Shown here in pieces: positions 17,372 to 26,622 of a DNA stretch of 64,000 bases. The notes beneath the pieces were generated by a model that worked only from the letters and a program-made list of their open reading frames with translations, ran no database searches and was not told the DNA's origin. The stretch is from Bradyrhizobium sp. 186 (GTDB lineage: Bacteria > Pseudomonadota > Alphaproteobacteria > Rhizobiales > Xanthobacteraceae), in contig NZ_CP082164.1 in the NCBI RefSeq assembly GCF_023101685.1, forward strand, positions 9,176,001 to 9,240,000, in the 5' to 3' direction. Position 1 is the first letter of the stretch, and every line of letters starts with the position of its first letter. The position numbers and the translations under genes were made by a program.

Positions 17372-18490
17372 GTGACCGACTCGCCGCTGTTGAACGAGAT
17401 CAAGGCGCTGATCAAATCCTCGGGCCCCATGCCGGTCTGGCGGTACATGGAGCTGTGCCTGATGCATCCGCGCTACGGCTATTACGTCTCGCGCGATCCG
17501 CTCGGGCGCGAGGGCGACTTCACCACCTCGCCCGAGGTCAGCCAGATGTTCGGCGAGCTCCTCGGCCTGTGGACCGCTTCGGTGTGGAAGCACATGGGCT
17601 CGCCGCAGTTCCTGCGGCTGATCGAGCTCGGCCCCGGCCGCGGCACCATGATGGCGGATGCGCTGCGCGCATTGCGCGTGCTGCCGCCGCTGTACCAGGC
17701 GCTTCATATCCACTTGGTCGAGGTCAACCCGGTGCTGCGCGAGCGGCAGAATGCGACGCTGTCGGGCGTGCGCAACATCGCCTGGCACGACAGCATCGAC
17801 GAGGTGCCCGAAGGCCCCTGCATCATCCTCGCCAACGAATATTTCGACGTGCTGCCGATCCATCAGATGGTGAGATACGAGAACGGCTGGCACGAGCGCG
17901 TGATCGAGCTCGATGGCAACGGCAGGCTTCAGTTCGGCGCGGCGGCCGAGCCGACGCCGCGCTTCGACGTGCTGCTGCCGCCGCTGGTACGCGCGGCGCC
18001 CGTCGGCGCCGTGTTCGAATGGCGGCCCGACGCCGAGATCATGAAGCTCGCCACGCGCGTGCGCGACCAGGACGGCGCGGCGCTGATCATCGACTACGGC
18101 CATTTGCGCAGCGATGCCGGCGACACCTTCCAGGCGATCGCGCGCCACACCTTCGCCGATCCCCTGAAGGCGCCGGGCCAGGCCGATGTCACCGCCCATG
18201 TCGACTTCCAGGCTCTGGCGCGCGCGGCCGAGGATGTCGGCGCCCGCGTGCACGGTCCGGTCACGCAGGGCGACTTCCTCAAGCGCATCGGCATCGACAC
18301 CCGCGCAGCCGCCCTGATGCAAAAGGCGGCGCCGGACGTCGCCACCGACATTTCGGTGGCGCTGAGGCGCCTGACCGATGCGGGGCGCAGCGGCATGGGC
18401 TCGATGTTCAAGGTGCTCGGTATCTCCGAGCCGCGGCTGACCAGAATCGCGGGCCTCAGCGACCTCGAACAGGCTGGAGGGGCCTCATGA
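17372..18490 (+). CDS. MidA/NDUFAF7-type SAM-dependent methyltransferase
   Basis: A 372-residue protein of the family whose mitochondrial member NDUFAF7 methylates an arginine of a complex I subunit. Key segments are YVSRDPLGREGDFTTSPEVS (about residues 37-56), the SAM-binding ELGPGRGTMMADAL (about 85-98) and ILANEYFDVLPIHQM. GTG at 17372 is preferred over TTG at 17357 because GGGA then sits at normal distance. Its TGA overlaps the ATG of pgeF by four bases. A role in respiratory complex I assembly is inferred from the mitochondrial relative. Confidence 0.88.
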   Translation: MTDSPLLNEIKALIKSSGPMPVWRYMELCLMHPRYGYYVSRDPLGREGDFTTSPEVSQMFGELLGLWTASVWKHMGSPQFLRLIELGPGRGTMMADALRALRVLPPLYQALHIHLVEVNPVLRERQNATLSGVRNIAWHDSIDEVPEGPCIILANEYFDVLPIHQMVRYENGWHERVIELDGNGRLQFGAAAEPTPRFDVLLPPLVRAAPVGAVFEWRPDAEIMKLATRVRDQDGAALIIDYGHLRSDAGDTFQAIARHTFADPLKAPGQADVTAHVDFQALARAAEDVGARVHGPVTQGDFLKRIGIDTRAAALMQKAAPDVATDISVALRRLTDAGRSGMGSMFKVLGISEPRLTRIAGLSDLEQAGGAS

Positions 18491-19254
18491 TCCTCGCATC
18501 GTCGCTGTTGTCAGCGGTGCCCGGCTTGCGTCATTCCTTCTTCACCCGTGAAGGCGGCGTCTCCAATGGCATCTATTCAGCGCTGAACGGCGGGCTCGGC
18601 TCCAACGACGATCCGGCCCATGTCGCGGAAAACCGCCGCCGCATGGCCGAGCATGTCGGCGTCGCACCGGAACGCTTCCTCAGCCTGTACCAGATCCACT
18701 CGCCCGACGTCCTGGTCGCCGAAGCCCCGTGGCCAAGCGGGCCGCGGCCGAAGGGCGATGCGTTGGTCACCAGAACGCCCGGCATCGCGCTCGGCGTCTC
18801 CACCGCCGATTGCGGCCCGGTGCTGTTCGTCGACCCCGACGCGCGCGTCATCGGCGGCGCGCATGCCGGCTGGAAGGGTGCCCTGACCGGCGTGCTGGAG
18901 CAGACGATATCGGCGATGGAGAAGCTCGGCGCTTCGCGCAGCGGCATCATCGCGGCGATCGGTCCTTTGATCCGCCAGGACAGCTATGAGGTCGGCAACG
19001 AATTCGTGGCGCGCTTCATCGAGGCGGACGCGGACAATGCGGTTTTCTTCATCCCGTCGGTGCGCGAAGGCCACGCGATGTTCGATCTCGCAGGCTTCAT
19101 CCGGATGCGGCTGGAGGCCGCCGGCATCCTGATGATCGACGATCTCGGCCTCGACACCTATTCCGACGAACGTTTCTTCAGCTACCGCCGCTCGGTGCAT
19201 CGCAAGGAGCCGGATTACGGCCGCCACATCCACGCGATCGCGCTGGAGGGGTGA
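18487..19254 (+). CDS. pgeF: PgeF/YfiH-type polyphenol oxidase (laccase-domain) protein
   Basis: A 255-residue member of the YfiH/DUF152 family; the E. coli protein corrects peptidoglycan precursors that carry serine in place of alanine, and animal relatives are purine nucleoside enzymes. The metal-site residues are visible: His71 in QIHSPDV, Cys109 in STADCGPV and His126 in GAHAGWKG. The N-terminal FFTREGGVSNGIYSALN is typical. It overlaps the preceding gene by four bases (ATGA), so translation is coupled. Which substrate it uses here is not evident. Confidence 0.9.
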   Translation: MILASSLLSAVPGLRHSFFTREGGVSNGIYSALNGGLGSNDDPAHVAENRRRMAEHVGVAPERFLSLYQIHSPDVLVAEAPWPSGPRPKGDALVTRTPGIALGVSTADCGPVLFVDPDARVIGGAHAGWKGALTGVLEQTISAMEKLGASRSGIIAAIGPLIRQDSYEVGNEFVARFIEADADNAVFFIPSVREGHAMFDLAGFIRMRLEAAGILMIDDLGLDTYSDERFFSYRRSVHRKEPDYGRHIHAIALEG

Positions 19255-19271
19255 ACACAAGAGCAACACGT

Positions 19272-19314
19272 CGTCATTCCGGGTTGGCGCCAAGGGGCGC
19301 GCCCCGGAATGACG
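19272..19314. repeat. palindromic repeat, family B (short copy)
   Basis: CGTCATTCCGGG pairs with CCCCGGAATGACG around a GGCGCC-containing centre. It lies between pgeF and the lipoprotein gene and may end the lgt-pgeF transcript. Confidence 0.8.
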
Positions 19315-19376
19315 GTGATCTATGGCGCCCCTGCCCTAGACGTTAATCGGTTTTAACGATATCGCTGCCCCCCATA

Positions 19377-19991
19377 ATGAGGGATGCGTCATCATTCTTG
19401 CGCCGCGTGGGTTCGCCCGTGCTGGCGGTCATGCTGCTGGCGGCAACGACCGCGCTCGGCGGCTGCGCCGGCGGGGGTGCTGCGGGCAATTCCTATGCGA
19501 TGGCGCCAAGTGCCGGCAGCGGAGCGACGGTGGCCTTCGAGTCGATCGACGGGCCGCCGCCGCAGGTGTTCGACCGCATGGTCGGCGTGCTCGACAGCGA
19601 ATCCAAGCTGCGCAGCCTGTCCGTCGTCTCCCGCGAGGGGACGGCCGCCTACCGCGTGCGCAGCTACCTTTCCGCTCAGGTGGTGCGCGGCAAGACCGTG
19701 GTCGCCTGGGTCTGGGACGTTTACGACGCCAACCAGCAGCGGGCGCTGCGGGTCTCGGGCGAGGAACCGACCTCGGCCAAGAGCGGCCGCGATCCCTGGT
19801 CGGCCGCCGACGATCTAGTGCTGCGGAAGATCGCGCAGGCCGGATTCAGCGGACTTTCCAACATGATCAACGGAACGCCGGATGCCCCGAGCCCTGCTCC
19901 CGGCTTGCGCGGACCGGCGGTGGCAAGCGTGATGACCGCGGCGCCTGAACCGGACATGCCTGCCTCGGCGCTCGGCTATACTGAGCGATAA
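19377..19991 (+). CDS. lipoprotein of unknown function
   Basis: A 204-residue protein with a lipoprotein signal: basic start MRDASSFLRRVG, hydrophobic VLAVMLLAATTALGGC, with the lipobox Cys at about residue 29. The mature part has an alpha/beta domain (VFDRMVGVLDSESKLRSLS, then YRVRSYLSAQVVRGK, then VVAWVWDVYDANQQRALRV) and a proline-rich tail with APEPDMPASALGYTER. The alternating strands suggest a small periplasmic domain anchored to a membrane. It would be processed by Lgt (16505) and LspA (52038). I do not recognise a named family. Confidence 0.8.
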   Translation: MRDASSFLRRVGSPVLAVMLLAATTALGGCAGGGAAGNSYAMAPSAGSGATVAFESIDGPPPQVFDRMVGVLDSESKLRSLSVVSREGTAAYRVRSYLSAQVVRGKTVVAWVWDVYDANQQRALRVSGEEPTSAKSGRDPWSAADDLVLRKIAQAGFSGLSNMINGTPDAPSPAPGLRGPAVASVMTAAPEPDMPASALGYTER

Positions 19992-20181
19992 CCACCGTTA
20001 AACCACGGCTCCAGATACCGGCCAAACCGTTGACCCGACTCGGGATTTCGCAGGGAAAACGTAGCATCCCGGGTTGCCAGTGCGGCCCTGAGCCTGATAT
20101 TTCCTCGCCCGTCGTAACCGTGCTCCGTGGGTATCCGAGATGTTGAACATCGTGTCCAGCAAAGCGCGGGAGGAAGCGTCC

Positions 20182-21135
<954 letters not shown>

Positions 21136-21140
21136 TTTCT

Positions 21141-21275
21141 TTCGCCTCTCCCCGCCTGCGGGGAGAGGCCGGAATTCGAGCGAAGCTTGAATTCCGGGTG
21201 AGGGGGAGTCTCCCCAAGGGCAACCTTCACCGTCCCCGCGGAGACTCCCCCTCTCCCCGCAAGCGGGGCGAAGGA
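21141..21275. repeat. palindromic intergenic repeat, family A copy 4 (inverted)
   Basis: Same orientation as 6922-7066: CTCTCCCCGCCTGCGGGGAG, an inner hairpin GGAATTC...GAATTCC (arms again differ from the other copies yet pair), the GGTGAGGGGGAG block, and a closing CCCCGCAAGCGGGG. It lies between the convergent prs and ribH genes. Confidence 0.9.
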
Positions 21276-21298
21276 GTGCTCGGTCCTTCCGACCCTCG

Positions 21299-21859
21299 CT
21301 ATCCCACGATTCCCGCCGCGACTTGGCCGCGCAGGCGTTCGAGGCCGTGCAGCGTGTTGGCGCAGGCTTCCGCGACCTCGACGCCCTTGATGGCAAAGTG
21401 CCGGCGGAAGAAATCGTAATGCACCTCGGTCTCGTGGAATTGCTGCGGCGTCAGCACCGCAGAGAACACCGGCACTTCCGTGCGCAACTGAACGTCCATC
21501 AGTGCCTTGATCACGGTGTCGGCGACGAACTCGTGGCGGTAGATGCCGCCATCGACCACGAGGCCCGCCGCGACGATCGCGGTATAGCGCCGTGTCTTGG
21601 CGAGGATCTGCGCGTGCAGCGGGATCTCGAACGAGCCCGGCACCTCGAACACGTCGACATGGGTGAGGTGACGCGCTTCCGCCTCCTTGACGAAGGCGAT
21701 GCGGGCTTCCTCGACCACGTCGCGGTGCCAGCAGGCCTGCACGAAGGCCACCCGCTGCGGTTTTGCAAAGCGCGGATGCTCGGTCGCCGGATCCTGCGGA
21801 ACCGGCGGTGGGGCTACTTGGGACGTTTCGGTTTGGGGATCTTGCAACATCTGATTCAT
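21299..21859 (-). CDS. ribH: 6,7-dimethyl-8-ribityllumazine synthase, RibH2 type
   Basis: Catalyses the penultimate step of riboflavin synthesis. At 186 residues, with VPGSFEIPLHAQ (about residue 78 on), LVVDGGIYRHEFVAD with the conserved His, and LTPQQFHE, it matches the RibH2 branch of Rhizobiales rather than the usual shorter RibH. The first 30 residues are Pro/Gln-rich. GAGGAAA precedes ATG at 21859; an in-frame start at 21952 lies inside the riboswitch and is not used. The gene stands alone, without ribD/ribE/ribBA, behind an FMN riboswitch, so its expression should fall when FMN is plentiful. Confidence 0.93.
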   Translation of the reverse strand: MNQMLQDPQTETSQVAPPPVPQDPATEHPRFAKPQRVAFVQACWHRDVVEEARIAFVKEAEARHLTHVDVFEVPGSFEIPLHAQILAKTRRYTAIVAAGLVVDGGIYRHEFVADTVIKALMDVQLRTEVPVFSAVLTPQQFHETEVHYDFFRRHFAIKGVEVAEACANTLHGLERLRGQVAAGIVG

Positions 21860-21911
21860 GGCTTTCCTCTTTCTAAGGACCAGAATCAGGGCACACGGAA
21901 CGACAAACAGC

Positions 21912-21927
21912 CGCATCTTCCGATGCG
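21912..21927 (-). promoter_or_regulatory. hairpin between FMN riboswitch and ribH start
   Basis: In the ribH transcript CGCATC pairs with GATGCG around a GGAA tetraloop, just 3' of the riboswitch. It is followed by a weak U-containing stretch (GCUGUUUGUCGUU). It is a candidate part of the expression platform, either as a weak terminator or as an alternative pairing partner. The U-tract is too poor to call a terminator with confidence. Confidence 0.4.
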
Positions 21928-21934
21928 TCTGCCA

Positions 21935-22112
21935 CCGACCGTTCTCTTTCATCCGGACTTTAACCGTCGGCTTCGGAGTTGCACCGAATCTGCTGACCCT
22001 TCCCTTCAGGAAACATCCTTTTCAGGAGACCCCTTGGGGAAGGCGCTCGCGGGCTTGGGCCTTGCGACCCTTACCGCCGGTGGGGACTTTCACCCCGCCC
22101 TGAGAACATCGG
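21935..22112 (-). promoter_or_regulatory. FMN riboswitch (RFN element) upstream of ribH
   Basis: Read on the minus strand, the conserved blocks occur in order: AGGGCGGGGTGAAAGTCCCC, ACCGGCGGTAA, AAGCCCGCGAGC, then after a long variable arm GATTCGGTGCAACTCCGAAG, CCGACGGTTAAAGTCCGGAT. The closing helix P1 is formed by GTTCTC (22102-22107) with GAGAAC (21941-21946), possibly extended by CCGA/TCGG. These are the hallmarks of the FMN aptamer. The variable arm near 22000-22050 is longer than in many examples. Binding of FMN would be expected to shut off ribH. Confidence 0.95.
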
Positions 22113-22405
22113 CCGTTCGGAATGAACGGCCTGACAGGAAATATGACGCCGGCGGGCGGCCGCAGCAAGCGTGTTCCGCATGGGAAAACCGCATGGTCCC
22201 ATGCCGCCATGGCGGTCCGGCCCTCGCGGGACGGAATTAACGATTGGCCGGTTCGACGAATCCGATTCCGATTTGTTCTTCTCGTTAATAATTATGGCCG
22301 AGATGAGCTGTGGACGAACGAGTCCTGACTTGTGGACGGACTCCGGACCCGGTTGCGCAGATTCCGCAAATCACATCAGTTGATCCGCGACAGGCCCGCG
22401 CTGAT
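22113..22405. other. non-coding upstream region of ribH and the YbjN-type gene
   Basis: No convincing gene in either direction. The central part (22230-22300) is A/T-richer and has a TTAACG...CGTTAATAATTATG stretch that could hold promoters for one or both divergent genes, but no clear -35/-10 pair can be named. Two GANTC sites (22258 and 22264) lie close together. Confidence 0.45.
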
Positions 22406-22474
22406 CCGAGGGGATCGCAAGAGCGACTCTGAGGGGATCGCAAGAGCGACTCCGAGGGGATCGCCGTAGCGACG
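22406..22474. repeat. three tandem 23-base repeats
   Basis: Units start at 22406, 22429 and 22452. Each reads C(C/T)GAGGGGATCGC followed by AAGAGCGACT or, in the last unit, CGTAGCGACG. Units one and two differ at one position and unit three is degenerate at its end. They lie about 70 bases before the YbjN-type gene. Confidence 0.9.
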
Positions 22475-22544
22475 TTTAGGGAGCGCGCGCCGGACCAACC
22501 GCGTGCGTATCAAAGATAACAAAAAGGCAAGAGGTCGAGACGGC

Positions 22545-23045
22545 ATGTCCTTGCTCGAAAGCACTATCGATTCCCGAAACCATCCGCTCGCGGTGGTCGA
22601 GGACATTGCCGCCAGCAACAACTGGCCGTTCGAACGTTCCGGCGAAGACGAGCTCACGATTGTCTCCAAGGGACAATGGACCGACTATCAGATCTCCTTC
22701 ACCTGGATGGGCGAGATCGAGGCGCTGCATCTGGCCTGCGCGTTCGACATGAAGATTCCAGTCGCGCGCCGGCCGGAGGTGCAGCGGCTCGTTGCCGCGA
22801 TCAACGAGCAATTGTGGGTCGGACATTTCGACCTGTGGACCCACACCGGCATGATCATGCATCGCCAGGCCTTGGTGCTGCCGGGCGGCCTCACCGCCTC
22901 GACCGCGCAATGCGAAGCGATGCTCGCCGGGGCCATCCACGCCAGCGAGCGCTATTTCCCGGCGTTCCAGTTCGTGGTGTGGGCGGGCAAGAGCACGACG
23001 GAAGCGATGGACGCGGCGATGTTCGATACGGCGGGCGAGGCGTAG
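22545..23045 (+). CDS. YbjN-domain protein
   Basis: A 166-residue soluble protein of the YbjN type (a fold related to type III secretion chaperones), seen in many alphaproteobacteria. Typical segments are HPLAVVEDIAASNNWPFERS (residues 13-32), WTDYQISFTWMGEIEALHL and a late GAIHASERYFPAFQFVVWAG. ATG at 22545 with AGAGG upstream is preferred to an open start at 22503. The E. coli relative is linked to stress and motility regulation, but the molecular role is unclear. It is followed by proC after a family C repeat. Confidence 0.85.
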   Translation: MSLLESTIDSRNHPLAVVEDIAASNNWPFERSGEDELTIVSKGQWTDYQISFTWMGEIEALHLACAFDMKIPVARRPEVQRLVAAINEQLWVGHFDLWTHTGMIMHRQALVLPGGLTASTAQCEAMLAGAIHASERYFPAFQFVVWAGKSTTEAMDAAMFDTAGEA

Positions 23046-23093
23046 GGCGCCTCGCTCTCCAACGCGGTGAGAAAGCCACGACTCTCTCCTCAT

Positions 23094-23239
23094 CGTCGTC
23101 CCGGACAAGCGCAGCGAAGCGGAGCGCAGATCCGGGACCCATACCGCGTGATTTCGCCGTATTTTGCGACGCTTGTTGCTCTGCCTTCCATCCACTAGAA
23201 CCGCCTGTGGTTGGGTCCCGGCCTTCGCCGGGACGACGG
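23094..23239. repeat. MITE-like inverted-repeat element, family C copy 1
   Basis: Ends are CGTCGTCCCGGACAAGCG and the inverted GCCTTCGCCGGGACGACG, with GGGACCCAT and GGGTCCC just inside and an inner GCGCAGCG/CGGAGCGC-like arm. It lies directly upstream of proC; open codons from 23164 are derived from it and are not counted as coding. Confidence 0.85.
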
Positions 23240-23259
23240 CGGATTTTTTGGCGGCAGCT

Positions 23260-24087
23260 ATGGCGAACAACAGCACTCTCCAAAACATCACCGGGACCAT
23301 CCTGCTTGCCGGCGCCGGCAAGATGGGCGGCGCGATGCTGACCGGGTGGCTGGCGGGCGGGCTCGACCCACGCCGGGTCGCAGTGATCGATCCGCACCTC
23401 TCGCCCGAGATCAGCGCGCTTGCCGCAAAGGGCGCTGCGCTCAATCCTGACGTGACGGCGGCCGGCGCCGTCGAGACGCTCGTCGTCGCGGTGAAGCCGC
23501 AATACTTCCGCGAGGCCGGTGCCAAGCTGAAGCCATTCGTCTCCGACAAAACCTCCGTGGTGTCGATCATGGCGGGAACCCCGATCGCCTCGCTCCAGGA
23601 AGTCTGCGGCGGCGCGGTGGTGCGCGCGATGCCGAACACGCCGGCCGCGATCGGCCGCGGCATCACTGTGGCAGTGGCGGCGAACAATGTCAGCGCACAG
23701 CAACGGACGGTGGCGGACGCTCTGCTGCGCGCCACTGGCTCGGTCGAGTGGGTCGACGACGAAAACCTGATGGACGCGGTCACCGCCGTCTCCGGCTCGG
23801 GCCCGGCCTATGTGTTCCTGCTCGCCGAAGAGCTCGCCCGCGCTGGCGTCGAGGCGGGATTGCCCGAGGCGCTCGCGACCAAGCTCGCACGCGAAACCGT
23901 CGCCGGCTCCGGCGAGCTTCTGCACCAATCGGAGCTGCCATCGAGCACGCTGCGCCAGAACGTCACCTCGCCCGGCGGCACCACCGCCGCAGCGCTCGGC
24001 GTGCTGATGGGCGAGCCCGGCCTGCGCGACCTGATGATCCGCGCGATCGCGGCCGCGACGCAGCGGTCGAAGGAATTGGCGAAGTAG
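23260..24087 (+). CDS. proC: pyrroline-5-carboxylate reductase
   Basis: Performs the last step of proline synthesis with NAD(P)H. The 275-residue protein has the Rossmann nucleotide motif GAGKMGGAM at residues 18-26, RAMPNTPAAIGRGIT (about 125-139), AVSGSGPAYVF (about 175-185) and the family signature around QNVTSPGGTTAAALGVL near the C-terminus. MANNSTLQN at 23260 is chosen as the start because the longer frame runs through a repeat element. Confidence 0.97.
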   Translation: MANNSTLQNITGTILLAGAGKMGGAMLTGWLAGGLDPRRVAVIDPHLSPEISALAAKGAALNPDVTAAGAVETLVVAVKPQYFREAGAKLKPFVSDKTSVVSIMAGTPIASLQEVCGGAVVRAMPNTPAAIGRGITVAVAANNVSAQQRTVADALLRATGSVEWVDDENLMDAVTAVSGSGPAYVFLLAEELARAGVEAGLPEALATKLARETVAGSGELLHQSELPSSTLRQNVTSPGGTTAAALGVLMGEPGLRDLMIRAIAAATQRSKELAK

Positions 24088-24091
24088 GCGG

Positions 24092-24484
24092 CTACGCCCC
24101 CAACCGCTTGTTGAACATCTCGACATTGACGAGGCCGCGCGCATGGCGGCCTTCACCGAGCTTGCGCGTGCCCTCGAACGCTTCGACCTCGAAGCGGATG
24201 ACGCGGCGCTCGACCGCGACCACCTTCGCGGTCGTCCGCACCGTCGCGCCGACCAGCGCTGCCGCAAGATGGCGGATGTCGACCTCGGTACCGACCGTGA
24301 CCCAGCCCGGCCTTAGCGCGGCGCGGATGGCGTCGCCCGCGGTCATCTCCATCTCCAGAATCATCATCGGCGTCGCGTAGACCATGGGCATGCCGGGCAC
24401 GAAATGCCCGACCGTGCGCTCCACCGGCACCACCAGCGTGCGCTCGGCGCTCATGCCGATCTTGATGAAGTCGCGTGCGTCCAT
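24092..24484 (-). CDS. FlK-like acyl-CoA thioesterase family protein
   Basis: A 130-residue hot-dog protein resembling fluoroacetyl-CoA thioesterase (FlK) relatives. A Glu occurs in ILEMEMTAGDAI (about residues 42-53) and a His in VDIRHLAAALVG (about 68-79), the positions expected for the catalytic residues, and PGMPMVYATP lies before the Glu. It converges with proC, four bases apart, and is followed by a family C repeat upstream of its start. The acyl group is unknown; specificity for fluoroacetyl-CoA is not implied. Confidence 0.75.
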   Translation of the reverse strand: MDARDFIKIGMSAERTLVVPVERTVGHFVPGMPMVYATPMMILEMEMTAGDAIRAALRPGWVTVGTEVDIRHLAAALVGATVRTTAKVVAVERRVIRFEVEAFEGTRKLGEGRHARGLVNVEMFNKRLGA

Positions 24485-24497
24485 GGTGCTTCCTCAA

Positions 24498-24639
24498 CGT
24501 CGTCCCGGACAAGCGTAGCGAAGCGGAGCGCTGATCCGGGACCCATTACCCCGACTGCTTATCGGCGGCACAGTCTATCCACGACCTGCCGCAACAACTG
24601 CTCCCTGGGGTAATGGGTCCTGGCTTTCGCCAGGACGAC
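24498..24639. repeat. MITE-like inverted-repeat element, family C copy 2
   Basis: Left end CGTCGTCCCGGACAAGCGTA with GGGACCCATTACCCC inside; right end GGGGTAATGGGTCC leading to CCAGGACGAC. The subterminal TACCCC/GGGGTA arms pair with each other. It separates the thioesterase and tautomerase genes. Confidence 0.85.
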
Positions 24640-24666
24640 AGTTGTGTTTGCTATTCGCGACCAAAA

Positions 24667-24870
24667 CTACTTCTTCGCCGCAGCCGCGCGCTCCACAAAG
24701 GTCTTGCCGCCCTTCATCTTGTGGCGAAGCGGGGCTTCGTTGATCTGGATCACAACGGCATCGGCATCGACGCCGAGATTCTTCACCAGCGCCTGGGTGA
24801 TGTCGCGCATCATGCCGGCCTTCTGTTCGTCGGTGCGGCCTTCGGCCATGCTGACGGTGATCTCAGGCAT
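24667..24870 (-). CDS. 4-oxalocrotonate tautomerase family protein
   Basis: A 67-residue member of the tautomerase superfamily. After removal of Met the chain begins with Pro (MPEITVSMAEGRTDEQKAGM), which serves as the general base. The remainder, MRDITQALVKNLGVDADAVV then IQINEAPLRHKMKGGKTF, matches the beta-alpha-beta unit that assembles as hexamers. GGAG lies upstream of the ATG at 24870, so the longer frame from 24969, which runs through a repeat, is not used. Substrate unknown; no aromatic degradation genes are adjacent. Confidence 0.88.
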   Translation of the reverse strand: MPEITVSMAEGRTDEQKAGMMRDITQALVKNLGVDADAVVIQINEAPLRHKMKGGKTFVERAAAAKK

Positions 24871-24892
24871 TGTCGTCTCCCTGCTGCTTTCA

Positions 24893-24973
24893 CGACAGCC
24901 GGGCACACCCCGGCCATTCACGATGGAGGCATCAAACAGGACGTGGGTGCCCGGGACAAGCCCGGGCACGACG
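24893..24973. repeat. palindromic repeat, family D-like
   Basis: Contains CGGGCACACCCCGGCC at the left and GTGCCCGGGACAAGCCCGGGCAC at the right (the latter a long hairpin, 24950-24972), related to the copies at 13561 and 63570. It fills the hisS-tautomerase gap. Confidence 0.7.
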
Positions 24974-24987
24974 TCGCTTGCGAATGG

Positions 24988-26472
24988 CTAGCCCCAGCTC
25001 ACGTCATGGCGGGCCAGAACTTCGCGCACTTTTGCGACGAGATCGGCTTCGCTGCACGAGAATTGCGCCGGGCGGCTCTCGCGCCATTCCTGGTTGGAGG
25101 CGATGGCGGCAGCCGCCTTTGCACCCTCGATCAGATCCTTGATCTGCACCTCGCCGCGCGCCTTCTCGTCAGACCCCTGGATGATGACGCAGGGCGCGTT
25201 GCGGCGGTCGGCATATTTGAGCTGATTGCCCATGTTCTTGGGATTACCGAGATAGAGCTCGGCGCGAATGCCTTCGTTGCGAAGGGTCGCGACCATCTTC
25301 TGATAGTCGGCGACGCGATCTCGGTCGAACACGGTGACGACGACAGGCCCGAACTCGGGGCGCGTGTCGAGCTTGCCGAGCAGCGTAAGCGCCGCCTGGA
25401 GCCGCGACACGCCGATGGAGAACCCGGTCGCCGGCACCGGCTCGCCGCGGAAGCGCGAAACGAGCCCGTCATAACGCCCGCCGCCGCCGACCGAGCCGAA
25501 CCGTACCGGGCGGCCTTTTTCGTCCTTGGTGTCGAGCAGGAGTTCAACCTCGTAGACGGGGCCGGTGTAGTATTCGAGGCCGCGCACGACGGACGGATCG
25601 ATCTTGATGCGATCTTCGCCATAGCCGGCGGCCGTCACAAGCTTGCTGATCTGGTCGAGTTCGTCTCGGCCTTGCTGCCCGACGACGCTCGCACTGAGGC
25701 GCAGATCGATCGGCTCGTCCTTGTTGTGTTCGATGGCGGAGACGACGAGCGCGATGTCGTCGTCCTGCAGCCCTGCCCCCTTGGTGAAGTCGCCGGACTC
25801 GTCCTTGCGACCCGCGCCTAGCAACTGCCTGACTCCGGCAAGGCCGAGCCGATCGAGCTTGTCGATCGCGCGCATGATCGTGAGCCACTGGCCATCATCG
25901 ACGATTCCCAGCGCATCACGCACGCCATCAAGCGCCTTGCGGTTATTCACCTTCACGACATAGGAGCCGCGCGCGATCCCGAGCGCCTCCATCGTGTCCG
26001 CCGCCATCATGCAGATCTCGGCATCCGCCGCCGGCGTCGCCGAGCCCACGGTATCGGCGTCGAACTGCATGAACTGGCGGAAGCGGCCGGGGCCGGGTTT
26101 TTCGTTGCGGAAGACGTAGCCGACGCGATAGCTGCGATAGGGCAGGACAAGACTGTCCGTCCCGTATCGCTCGCCGACATAGCGCGCGAGCGGCGCGGTC
26201 AGATCGTAGCGCAGCGAAATCCACTGCTCGTCATCGTCCTGGAACGAGAACACGCCCTCGTTCGGACGATCCTGGTCGGGCAGGAATTTGCCGAGCGCAT
26301 CGGTGTATTCCATCGCCGGCGTCTCCACCGGCTCGAACCCGTAGAGCTCGTAGACGGCGCGGATCTTCTCGACCATCTCGCGCGTCGCCCGGATTGCGGC
26401 GGGATCGCGATCCTCGAGCCCGCGCGGCAGGCGCGCCTTCAGTTTCTGGGGTTTTTTGGGTTTTTCGGCCAT
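24988..26472 (-). CDS. hisS: histidyl-tRNA synthetase
   Basis: Charges tRNA-His; class II synthetase. The 494-residue protein carries motif 1 around the [18 protein letters not shown] segment, motif 2 [20 protein letters not shown], the histidine-binding signature [15 protein letters not shown], and motif 3 GFSIGVSRL. The C-terminal anticodon domain includes [17 protein letters not shown]. The N-terminal Lys/Pro-rich start ([13 protein letters not shown]) is typical of the group. The gene is downstream of ilvE on the same strand, separated by a family B repeat. Confidence 0.97.
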   Translation of the reverse strand: MAEKPKKPQKLKARLPRGLEDRDPAAIRATREMVEKIRAVYELYGFEPVETPAMEYTDALGKFLPDQDRPNEGVFSFQDDDEQWISLRYDLTAPLARYVGERYGTDSLVLPYRSYRVGYVFRNEKPGPGRFRQFMQFDADTVGSATPAADAEICMMAADTMEALGIARGSYVVKVNNRKALDGVRDALGIVDDGQWLTIMRAIDKLDRLGLAGVRQLLGAGRKDESGDFTKGAGLQDDDIALVVSAIEHNKDEPIDLRLSASVVGQQGRDELDQISKLVTAAGYGEDRIKIDPSVVRGLEYYTGPVYEVELLLDTKDEKGRPVRFGSVGGGGRYDGLVSRFRGEPVPATGFSIGVSRLQAALTLLGKLDTRPEFGPVVVTVFDRDRVADYQKMVATLRNEGIRAELYLGNPKNMGNQLKYADRRNAPCVIIQGSDEKARGEVQIKDLIEGAKAAAAIASNQEWRESRPAQFSCSEADLVAKVREVLARHDVSWG

Positions 26473-26528
26473 GCGCGGCGTTTACCAGCCGACGCGCGAA
26501 GCGGCAACCGTTGCCGTCTATCCGGATG

Positions 26529-26615
26529 CCGTCATTCCGGGGCGATGCGAAGCATCAAACCCGGAATCTCGAGATTCCGGGTCTGGTCCCGCGGACCATC
26601 CCGGAGTGAACGACG
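26529..26615. repeat. palindromic repeat, family B
   Basis: CGTCATTCCGGGGCG at the left, hairpins GATGCGAAGCATC and CCCGGAATCTCGAGATTCCGGG inside, then GGTCCCGCGGACC, and a degenerate right end CCGGAGTGAACGACG. It lies between ilvE and hisS. Confidence 0.8.
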
Positions 26616-26622
26616 CCAAACG

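Noticed and set aside
19342..19358. TTAATCGGTTTTAAC as a CtrA box before the lipoprotein gene
   Set aside because: Spacing between half-sites is six bases.
21860..21952. Extended N-terminus of RibH from an ATG at 21952
   Set aside because: It would lie within the FMN riboswitch and has no ribosome site; GAGGAAA before 21859 fits a start there.
22258..22268. Two neighbouring GANTC sites as CcrM-linked regulation
   Set aside because: GANTC is short and expected by chance at this frequency; no CtrA site accompanies it.
22406..22474. The 23-base tandem units as a small CRISPR array
   Set aside because: The units are contiguous with no unique spacers and no cas genes are present.
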